Below are positions 57,835 through 64,000 of a stretch of 64,000 bases of DNA, piece by piece. Source of the DNA: SURF-55 sp040755195 (lineage in GTDB: Bacteria; Bacillota; Desulfotomaculia; Desulfotomaculales; Ammonificaceae); the NCBI GenBank assembly GCA_040755195.1, contig JBFMBL010000002.1, forward strand, positions 1 through 64,000, written 5' to 3'. A model generated the notes under the pieces. That model searched no databases and was not told where the DNA came from. It saw only the letters and a list, made by a program, of their open reading frames with translations. The translations under genes and the position numbers were made by a program. Position 1 is the first letter of the stretch. Each line of letters begins with the position of its first letter.

Positions 57835-58366
57835 TGCTGTGCGGCATGAGGAGGGAAACAAGGTCTTCTTCCAGGAGGTGCAGTACTTCCGCCAGTGGTG
57901 GCTCTGGTTAATTGTTCTCTTAATCGCCGGACTTAGCTGGCACACGGCGGTGGAGCAACTGATGTTTGGGATTCCGTCCGGAAATAACCCGGCTTCTGAC
58001 CCTGAGGTGTTAGTCATTTGGGTCGTTTTCGGCATCCTTTTCCCGGCGATCTTCTGGTTTGGCAGGCTGATCACCGAGGTGCGTAGCGACGGACTGTACA
58101 TCTGTTTCTTCCCCTTTCATCTTTCATTCAAGAAGATACCATTCACGCAAATAAAGAGATACGAAGTGCGCACCTACAGTCCCGCCGAATACGGGGGCTG
58201 GGGTATCCGCGGCTGGTTTGACGATAAGGCGTACAACGTCAGCGGAAACCGGGGGGTACAGTTGGAACTCATAAACGGCAAGCGGTTGCTTATCGGCTCC
58301 CAGAAGCCGGAGGAGCTTGTCAGAGCGATAGACAACGCCTGGAAGGGAGAAACAGGAGGAAAATAA
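57827..58366 (+). CDS. DUF6141-like membrane protein
   Basis: A 179-residue protein. FFQEVQYFRQWWLWLIVLLI, EVRSDGLYICFFPFHLSFKK and IPFTQIKRYEVRTYSPAEYG give the family impression (DUF6141-like: two helices plus a PH-like fold). I am not certain of the family. It is in the sdpI-side operon with the preceding gene. Confidence 0.55.
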   Translation: MSDAVRHEEGNKVFFQEVQYFRQWWLWLIVLLIAGLSWHTAVEQLMFGIPSGNNPASDPEVLVIWVVFGILFPAIFWFGRLITEVRSDGLYICFFPFHLSFKKIPFTQIKRYEVRTYSPAEYGGWGIRGWFDDKAYNVSGNRGVQLELINGKRLLIGSQKPEELVRAIDNAWKGETGGK

Positions 58367-58434
58367 CAAGACCCAACGAATTAACCGGTAAGAGAACTTT
58401 GGATAAAGAAATTAAACAACGGGGGTTTGGAAGA

Positions 58435-59142
58435 ATGAGCGAAAATGGCGGAGAGCGTTCCGGATGGTGGTTCTTGCAGGTGCTGACAAGCCCTGGAAAG
58501 GCTTTTAAAGAGATCGCCGCGGAGCCGGCCTTCTTGAAGCCGGCGCTGGTGATAACCGGGATCAACCTGCTCCTGGGGATTATTCTTGCCCCTAAAATCA
58601 AAGCGTTCGCCGTTTGGATGGTAAAGCACGGCCCGGCCGCGGTGCCGCCGGAGCAGATGGAGCAGGTGCTGGCGGTGGCGTCCACGGCGGCGGCGGTGGG
58701 AAGCGTAGTCGGGGCGGTTTTAATGCCCTGGCTTATCTGGCTGGTCATCGCCGGTCTTCTTAAGGTCTACGCGATGTTTTCCGCCAAGGAGACTTCTTTT
58801 AAATCTCTCTTCGCTGTGGCGGTTTACGGTTACCTGCCGGTCGTTCTCGGTGGACTGATCGCTACGCCGATCACCCTGAGCGTGCCGGTGGAAAACTTTC
58901 AAAACGTCAGCCTGAGCCTTGCGGCCTTTCTCCCCGCCCAAAGCGGGTTTCTTTACTTCTTTCTCAGACAGTGCAACCCGTTCACCTGGTGGAGCCTTAT
59001 CCTTTACGGGATAGGCGGCGCGGCGGCGACGAAGACACGTCCGGTAAGCGCCGCCACGTACATCTTCGTGTTGTGGCTGTTGTACGCCCTGGCGGCAGGT
59101 GCTCTCGCTTCCATTAAAGCACCTGCCGGAATGGGCGGCTAG
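58435..59142 (+). CDS. Yip1-domain membrane protein, paralogue
   Basis: A 235-residue paralogue of the protein at 9131, with SGWWFLQVLTSPGKAFKEIA, LAPKIKAFAVWMVKHGPAAV, AVYGYLPVVLGGLIATPIT and SVPVENFQNVSLSLAAFLP. ATG 58435 matches the length of the paralogue; a TTG at 58399 is an alternative start. Role unknown; the location beside an ABC export operon hints at membrane-stress or export accessory function. Confidence 0.75.
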   Translation: MSENGGERSGWWFLQVLTSPGKAFKEIAAEPAFLKPALVITGINLLLGIILAPKIKAFAVWMVKHGPAAVPPEQMEQVLAVASTAAAVGSVVGAVLMPWLIWLVIAGLLKVYAMFSAKETSFKSLFAVAVYGYLPVVLGGLIATPITLSVPVENFQNVSLSLAAFLPAQSGFLYFFLRQCNPFTWWSLILYGIGGAAATKTRPVSAATYIFVLWLLYALAAGALASIKAPAGMGG

Positions 59143-59216
59143 GAGAGTGTTGCAAAGTAATTAAATTAGGTAGAAAACTAACCTAACGGTTTTCGGTAGT
59201 TAAACGTAGTAAATGT

Positions 59217-59342
59217 CTCGGAGGCTGCAAAAAACAAGCATGTCGAGGAAGACGAAGCTGGCCGGAACGGAGCGTACACGGACGTACGTGAGTACCGGAC
59301 AGCGAGTCTGACGAAGACAGGCGCCGTTTTGCAGCAGCCTCA
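59217..59342. repeat. Palindromic intergenic repeat element (~125 bp)
   Basis: The arms begin GGAGGCTGCAAAA and end TTTTGCAGCAGCCTC. Inside is a second inverted stretch around CGGACGTACGTGAG. It is gene-free and resembles dispersed palindromic elements, possibly structured RNA or a MITE. Only one copy was seen, with a related GGAGGCTGTGTAAAA at the window end (63969). Confidence 0.65.
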
Positions 59343-59360
59343 TAGGAAAGGGGACCGACC

Positions 59361-60602
59361 TTGCGCAAAGCAAAATTCTGGCTTATCCTCGCCGGTATCA
59401 TATTGACCGTTGCCGTGGTGGCGGCGGGCGCCGTCCGCAGTTTCTCGAAGGCGTCCATTGAGGTAAAAACCGCCGTCGCGGAAGAACGGACATTCGAAGA
59501 TAAGGTTCTTGTCTCGGGAAAGGTTGATGCCACACACAAGGTGGACGTAGTCGCCCCTTTTGCGGCAAAGCTTCTGACATTGAAAGTAAAAGAAGGCGAC
59601 CGGGTGGTGTCGGGCCAGTTGCTGGCCGAAATGGACGCAAGTGACGCCGAGGACCGTGCAAAGGAAGCCGAGGCGGCGCTGGCGGTCGCGGAAGCCCAGT
59701 TGGCCCAGGCGCTAAAACCCGCAAGAACCGAGGAACTCTCCCAGGCGGAAGCCGCCCTTGAGGCCGCCGAAGCCCAGGCCGAAGCAAGCCGTAAAGATTT
59801 GGAACGGCAGCGCCTTCTGTTTGAGCAGGAAGCCGTTTCTCAGGCGGAATTAGAAGCCGCTGAGACCGCGTATACAAGGGCGAAATCGGATGCGGACGCG
59901 GCGGCGGCGCGGCTTGCTGCGCTTAAAAACCCGGACGACAACCAAATCAGAATTCTACAGGCGCAGGTTGAGCAAGCCAGACTCGCGGCGCAGAACGCCC
60001 GCCGGGCGGCATCCAAAGGACGGCTTACCGCTTCCGCCGACGGTGTGGTGCTTTATACGTCAAGCAGGGCGGGCAGTTATCTTCAGCCCGGCGCCCCGAT
60101 CCTGACTTTCGGCGATTTAAAGAAGCTCGAGGTGGTCGCCGACCTCAGCGAACAGGACATCGGCGGTATTGCCGCCGGGCAGCTTGCGGAAATCACCTGG
60201 GCGGGGCAACCGGATAAAACTTTGAAAGGCAAGGTCTCACGGGTCGCGCCGGCGGTTACGAAGACGGGCGACCGGGAAACGGAAAACGCGGTCCGGGTTT
60301 TTGTGGAACTGCCGCAAAACAACCTCCTTCCCGGGGCCACGGTTGATGTGCTCATTTACCGTGTCAAGCCGTTCAAGGCCGTCATGATACCCAACGAAGC
60401 CATCTTGACCGAAGGAAAGTCGAAATTCGTTTTCGTTGTCGAGAAGAGAACCGCCCGAAAGCATAAGGTCGAGTTAGGCTTAGCCAACGAGCTTTCCACC
60501 GTGATCAAGGCCGGTATCCGGCCCGGCGACAGGGTCATCCTCAACCCCAAGGACATTAAGGACGGCCGGCCCGTGCGCGTAACCGGCGGTGCCAAGAAGT
60601 GA
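59361..60602 (+). CDS. MacA/HlyD-family efflux adaptor
   Basis: A 413-residue periplasmic-adaptor-type protein with an N-terminal anchor (LILAGIILTVAVVAAGAVR), lipoyl/barrel half-motifs (VVAPFAAKLLTLKVKEGDRV, ADGVVLYTSSRAGSYLQPG) and an Ala-rich coiled coil (residues 95-195). It links an ABC exporter of MacB type. TTG start with GGGGA. It overlaps the ATPase by 4 nt. Confidence 0.88.
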   Translation: MRKAKFWLILAGIILTVAVVAAGAVRSFSKASIEVKTAVAEERTFEDKVLVSGKVDATHKVDVVAPFAAKLLTLKVKEGDRVVSGQLLAEMDASDAEDRAKEAEAALAVAEAQLAQALKPARTEELSQAEAALEAAEAQAEASRKDLERQRLLFEQEAVSQAELEAAETAYTRAKSDADAAAARLAALKNPDDNQIRILQAQVEQARLAAQNARRAASKGRLTASADGVVLYTSSRAGSYLQPGAPILTFGDLKKLEVVADLSEQDIGGIAAGQLAEITWAGQPDKTLKGKVSRVAPAVTKTGDRETENAVRVFVELPQNNLLPGATVDVLIYRVKPFKAVMIPNEAILTEGKSKFVFVVEKRTARKHKVELGLANELSTVIKAGIRPGDRVILNPKDIKDGRPVRVTGGAKK

Positions 60603-61276
60603 TCAAGGTCGAGGGTTTGAGCAAGGTTTACGGGCTTGGGCCGACGGCCGTAACAGCCTTGAAGGATGTAACCCAGGAGATTAAAACCGGGGAGTTTGTA
60701 GCGGTGATGGGACCGTCGGGCTCGGGCAAATCCACCTTTCTGAGCGTCCTCGGCTGCCTCGAGCAACCCACGGCGGGACGCTACTTCTTCAACGAGCGGG
60801 ACGTCAACTCCATGAACGACGACGAACTCGCGCACCTTCGCAACAGGCAGATCGGTTTTATTTTTCAGACTTTCAACCTGCTTCCCCGCCAGAACGTCTC
60901 CCGCAACGTCGAACTGCCGCTCGTATACGCCGGGGCGCCGCGCAAGGAGCGCCGGGAGCGCGCCGAGGCCCTGCTTAAACGGGTGGGTCTTGGGCACCGC
61001 TTGCGGCATAAACCCACCGCCCTCTCCGGCGGTGAACAGCAGCGGGTGGCGATCGCCCGCGCCCTTGTTAACGACCCGGCGGTGATTCTCGCCGATGAAC
61101 CCACCGGCAATCTCGACAGCCGCTCGACACACGAGATAATGGCTCTTTTCAAAGAGCTGCACGCCGAAGGCAGAACCATCATCCTGATCACCCACGAGCC
61201 GGATGTCGCGCGTTACGCCGGCCGCATCCTTTATTTCCTCGACGGGGCCATCGTCAGGGAGGAGATGGTGCAGTGA
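60599..61276 (+). CDS. MacB-type ABC ATPase (LolD/FtsE family)
   Basis: A 225-residue ATPase: Walker A GPSGSGKSTFLSVL, signature LSGGEQQRVAIARAL, Walker B AVILADEPTGNLDS. It energises the following FtsX/MacB permease. Translational overlaps join adaptor, ATPase and permease as one operon. Confidence 0.93.
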   Translation: MIKVEGLSKVYGLGPTAVTALKDVTQEIKTGEFVAVMGPSGSGKSTFLSVLGCLEQPTAGRYFFNERDVNSMNDDELAHLRNRQIGFIFQTFNLLPRQNVSRNVELPLVYAGAPRKERRERAEALLKRVGLGHRLRHKPTALSGGEQQRVAIARALVNDPAVILADEPTGNLDSRSTHEIMALFKELHAEGRTIILITHEPDVARYAGRILYFLDGAIVREEMVQ

Positions 61277-62478
61277 AGTTCTCCGACCTTTTAATGCTGG
61301 TTGGTGAAAATCTCCTGGCACACCGTTTAAGAGCCGTTCTTACCACACTCGGTATCGCCATTGGTATCGCGGCGGTCATTACCGTGGTGGCCATAGGCCA
61401 GGGCGGCCGGGCGGTTCTTCTCAGCGAAATACAAAGAATGGGCAGCAGCCGCGGTTTTCAAATCAGCGTTGATTTTGCCCGTGGTGAGGCGCCCACGGCG
61501 GACACTTTCAAGCTCCAGGACGTTACGGTGATTAAAGAGCTTTCGCCTGCCGTCGAAAAACTGGCCCCCGTCAGTTACAGCATGATGGTCAGCGTCCGCC
61601 GCCCGCACGGCAAAGAAAAACCGGTCATGGCCCAGCTCCTCGGAACAACTGCGGATATGCCGCCTGTTATGAACCTGAGATTTGAATCGGGCCGTTTTCT
61701 CTCCTCCACCGATGTGGCGGGACACCGCCGGGTGGTCGTCCTCGACGGGGCTCTGGCCGAAACTCTTTTCCCCGACGGCGAAGCCCTCGGCAAGCAGGTG
61801 TTTGTTCAGGATGTCCCGGCAACCGTAATCGGTGTAACCAAGAAAGAATCCTCGCTGTTGATGGGAGCGATGAACCTTAAATACGCATACGTCCCTATTA
61901 CCTTTGCGCACGAACTCCTGAACTCACGGGTGATTTACGAACTGGACGGGGTAGCCCCGACCGAGGATGACGTCCCGCGCGCCATCCAGGACACCCTCAA
62001 AATTCTTAAGAAAAGACACCCGGGCGCCGGTGTTCACTATACCGGCATGTCCATGGAAGAAGGTCTGGCGATAGTGGCAAAGGTCACCTCAATAATGACC
62101 CTTATCATCGGCGCGGTGGCGGGAATCGCCCTGCTCGTCGGCGGCGTGGGCGTGATGAACATCATGCTGGTAGCAGTAACGGAGCGGACCAGAGAGGTGG
62201 GCTTATTAAAGGCGCTCGGCGCCCGCCGCCAGGACATCCTGAAGCAGTTTCTGGGAGAGGCGATCGCCCTGTGCCTGGTAGGCGGCGTGCTCGGGATGGT
62301 GGTCGGGGCCGGCGGCGCCATGGTGGTCGCTTATTTCGCTCACTGGCCGCCGCTGATCTCCTTCTGGACGGTGCTTCTGGCCTTCGGCTTCGCCGCGCTG
62401 GTAGGGCTGTTCTTCGGCCTTTACCCCGCCAGCCGCGCGGCATCGCTCAGCCCTGCAGACGCCCTGCGGCACCTTTAG
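61273..62478 (+). CDS. MacB/FtsX-family ABC permease
   Basis: A 401-residue permease with four TM helices and a large periplasmic domain (residues 45-275). AVLTTLGIAIGIAAVITVVA, MNIMLVAVTERTREVGLLKA and LFFGLYPASRAASLSPADAL are typical MacB signatures. With adaptor and ATPase it likely exports a peptide or drug. A degraded second copy of its C-terminus is at 63236. Confidence 0.92.
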   Translation: MKFSDLLMLVGENLLAHRLRAVLTTLGIAIGIAAVITVVAIGQGGRAVLLSEIQRMGSSRGFQISVDFARGEAPTADTFKLQDVTVIKELSPAVEKLAPVSYSMMVSVRRPHGKEKPVMAQLLGTTADMPPVMNLRFESGRFLSSTDVAGHRRVVVLDGALAETLFPDGEALGKQVFVQDVPATVIGVTKKESSLLMGAMNLKYAYVPITFAHELLNSRVIYELDGVAPTEDDVPRAIQDTLKILKKRHPGAGVHYTGMSMEEGLAIVAKVTSIMTLIIGAVAGIALLVGGVGVMNIMLVAVTERTREVGLLKALGARRQDILKQFLGEAIALCLVGGVLGMVVGAGGAMVVAYFAHWPPLISFWTVLLAFGFAALVGLFFGLYPASRAASLSPADALRHL

Positions 62479-62516
62479 AGAGTGTTCTTAAAACGGTGTT
62501 ACCGATTCCTGGTAGT

Positions 62517-62951
62517 TTAAGAGAAAAACGGATTAACAACCCTCACATCCTCATAAAATTGGCCCGGGGGCAAGTCTTCCGACCAGATTATCGCGCCACC
62601 CAACACCTTGGCGCTGCGTATAATCATCGCGTCCCAAAAGGAGATTTTATAACGCTGTTGGATTTCGATGCCCCGCAATACATCGGTTGCATCCGGCGCA
62701 TGTACATGCCAGAAAGAAAGGTCGGCAATGATACGGGAAGCGTTTTCCGGTGACAGCGGCTTACGGACCTTCTGCGTTACCGTTACGTAAAACTCCTGCA
62801 GAACTTGTACGCTTAAGCAGCCGTTGCCCGACCGCCATATTTCTGAAACCAGGGTTTTAGCAATGGTATGCTTTTCAGCAGCAGAGATGTCATGGGCATA
62901 AACCAGAATATTGGTATCCACAAACTGACGGTCACCGCCCTCACCGGTCAT
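62517..62951 (-). CDS. PIN-domain toxin (VapC-like) 2
   Basis: A PIN protein of about 144 residues starting at ATG 62951 (AGGAGA at a good distance). FVDTNILVYAHDISAAEKHT, a mid-domain Glu (VLQEFYVTVTQKV) and FWDAMIIRSAKVLGGAIIWS complete the PIN site. The 5' end overlaps the antitoxin by 11 nt. Not related closely to the PIN protein at 49536. Confidence 0.85.
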   Translation of the reverse strand: MTGEGGDRQFVDTNILVYAHDISAAEKHTIAKTLVSEIWRSGNGCLSVQVLQEFYVTVTQKVRKPLSPENASRIIADLSFWHVHAPDATDVLRGIEIQQRYKISFWDAMIIRSAKVLGGAIIWSEDLPPGQFYEDVRVVNPFFS

Positions 62952-63180
62952 GCAAATCTCTCCTGGCCCAGTTGACATTACCTTTGGTCCCCAGGTCGAT
63001 ACTCCCCAACATGCTCAAGTGACGCTCTTTTGCCTGTCGGTATCCTTCTTCCTTGCGCACAATTTCCACTAACAACTGCGTAAGGAGACCCGAAAGGGAG
63101 GTTCCCCGTTCTATGGCGATATGTTTTGCCTGCCGGAGAATCTCTTTGGGCAGCGAAAGCGTAACATTTTGATAATCCAC
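62941..63180 (-). CDS. RHH-type antitoxin of the second PIN pair
   Basis: A 79-residue protein. DYQNVTLSLPKEILRQAKHI and ERGTSLSGLLTQLLVEIVRK make a ribbon-helix-helix-like DNA-binding region. GTG 63180 follows GGAGGGG at 5 nt. The longer frame to 63255 covers remnant permease DNA. The pair is inserted between two permease 3' ends. Confidence 0.75.
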   Translation of the reverse strand: MDYQNVTLSLPKEILRQAKHIAIERGTSLSGLLTQLLVEIVRKEEGYRQAKERHLSMLGSIDLGTKGNVNWARRDLHDR

Positions 63181-63235
63181 GCAAACCCCTCCACGTAATT
63201 CAGTATAGCACGCAAACACGTGGAGGTCAAGGATT

Positions 63236-63298
63236 AGCCAACCGCACGGCATCACTCAGCCTCGCCGATGCGTTGCGGCATGTCGCAATTCCGCGTTA
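63236..63298 (+). pseudogene. MacB permease C-terminal remnant
   Basis: It reads ANRTASLSLADALRHVAIPR and stop, matching the end SRAASLSPADALRHL of the intact permease at 62478. Only the last ~18 residues remain. The toxin-antitoxin pair lies between the two permease ends. Confidence 0.75.
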
Positions 63299-63307
63299 AC
63301 CCGAGGA

Positions 63308-63643
63308 GTGTATTTTCTTGTTTCGAAACGATTAAAATCCGCAAACCTTTTCGAAAACAGAATTATGAAAGTGAGTGGCTGGTTTCTCGTAGCCCTGGGA
63401 ATATTTCTAGCTCTACTGATGGTAGTATTGCCGCAGCCTAGAGCTTGGCAAACAGGAAAGAACGTGGTGCTCGCTGTAGCGACCATTAGCAATCTTTTCT
63501 CTGGGGTTTATAATTTAGCTTACAGGCGGAAGGTTAGCATAGACGCAGGTACCAGAGAGGTTGCCAAAATAGTAGGCATTTTGCTTCTTATCTCGGCGGC
63601 ATGGACAGGAATGCTCTTTATCTTATCCTTATCTGTTTCTTAG
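63308..63643 (+). CDS. N-terminally shortened paralogue of 40702-41100
   Basis: A 111-residue protein with about three helices (FLVALGIFLALLMVVLPQP, VGILLLISAAWTGMLFILSL). The first ~20 residues present at 40702 are missing because the upstream DNA is a permease remnant. GTG 63308 is possible but the ribosome site AGGAG is directly adjacent, so expression is doubtful. Confidence 0.5.
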   Translation: MYFLVSKRLKSANLFENRIMKVSGWFLVALGIFLALLMVVLPQPRAWQTGKNVVLAVATISNLFSGVYNLAYRRKVSIDAGTREVAKIVGILLLISAAWTGMLFILSLSVS

Positions 63644-63694
63644 TACGTGCAATAGCAGGCTCCTTAATGAAGAAGTTTCTATTGGGTCTGATAG

Positions 63695-63841
63695 GCGAAC
63701 GGCAGCACGGCAAAGGTTTACGCAACGCTTTGGGATCATATGGTTCGGATTCAGGTCACCGATGGAGATCCTTATCTTCTATCCCCGGCAGAACCCGAAG
63801 CGTTTGTGGAGACTTTAACAAAGATAATCTTCGGCAAATAA
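63695..63841 (+). pseudogene. PH-like domain remnant after a truncated MKKFLLGL start
   Basis: ATG 63667 opens MKKFLLGLIG. From 63698 another frame encodes NGSTAKVYATLWDHMVRIQV then DGDPYLLSPAEPEAFVETLT, matching the C-terminus of the protein at 43762-44424. Recombination joint. Confidence 0.7.
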
Positions 63842-64000
63842 TTGAGGAAGAAAAAGTAAGGTTTTTCGCCCGATACTAACCACCACGCCGTTCATGCCTA
63901 TTCCTTGTAAACACTCGGTAGTTGGCTAATTCCGTATTGAAAAATGAAATCATGTGTATCAAGGGGACGGGAGGCTGTGTAAAAACTGTTAACACAAATT
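63842..64000. other. Window end, no gene seen
   Basis: About 160 bp of AT-richer sequence with no supported ORF. GGAGGCTGTGTAAAA at 63969 resembles the start of the palindromic repeat at 59217. Confidence 0.4.

Overview
The window looks like chromosomal DNA of a GC-rich, spore-forming anaerobic Clostridium-class bacterium, most like the thermophilic Peptococcaceae/Desulfotomaculales. This is an inference from gene content: a bifunctional archaeal-type FBP aldolase/phosphatase, the siroheme-dependent heme pathway, a YteA-like sporulation zinc-finger protein, a DUF5665 protein and strong Firmicute ribosome-binding sites. No rRNA, tRNA or CRISPR array was seen.

Region 1 (1-35 kb) is mostly ordinary housekeeping sequence. 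It holds a class A penicillin-binding protein, a VanW protein, an MprF-type lipid flippase/aminoacyltransferase split into two overlapping genes, fbp, a DUF2148 protein between two inverted-repeat elements, and a Yip1 membrane protein. A minus-strand tetrapyrrole operon follows (precorrin-2 dehydrogenase, hemA, hemC, cobA-hemD, hemB, radical SAM, ahbA, ahbB, hemL, NuoF-like Fe-S domain); its gaps carry tandem heptamers. Then come a polyprenyl synthase, yteA, a DUF255 thioredoxin-fold protein, a LysM/L,D-transpeptidase and a secreted beta-propeller protein. From 28 to 35 kb there are two YeiH-type transporters, each followed by a tiny acidic single-helix membrane protein, plus an orphan sensor and a two-component system divergent from the second transporter.

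Region 2 (35-64 kb) is accessory and mosaic. A cassette occurs three times: (i) a decayed ArsR/SdpI (SdpRI) remnant, (ii) a promoter with an almost leaderless small upstream ORF, (iii) a GAF-LuxR regulator, (iv) a palindrome with core GTAnAAAAATAC placed 10-13 bp before a possible -35 box, and (v) genes for exported proteins. Cassette 1 exports a halocin C8-like precursor with 12 C-terminal cysteines, followed by two tandem repeat-containing membrane proteins and a VKOR-like thiol oxidase. Cassette 2 exports a Tat-motif precursor with 16 C-terminal cysteines, joined to a frame-split DCC thiol-oxidoreductase domain. Cassette 3 exports two unrecognised proteins. The genes between are ABC exporters, PLDc_N/PH-like membrane proteins, near-identical SLH proteins, toxin-antitoxin pairs and one intact sdpR-sdpI pair.

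My reading is that region 2 is a repeatedly duplicated and eroded antimicrobial-peptide and immunity island. Its regulators sense a small molecule through GAF domains and activate the adjacent exported-peptide operons. The peptide and regulator functions are inferred from architecture, not shown.
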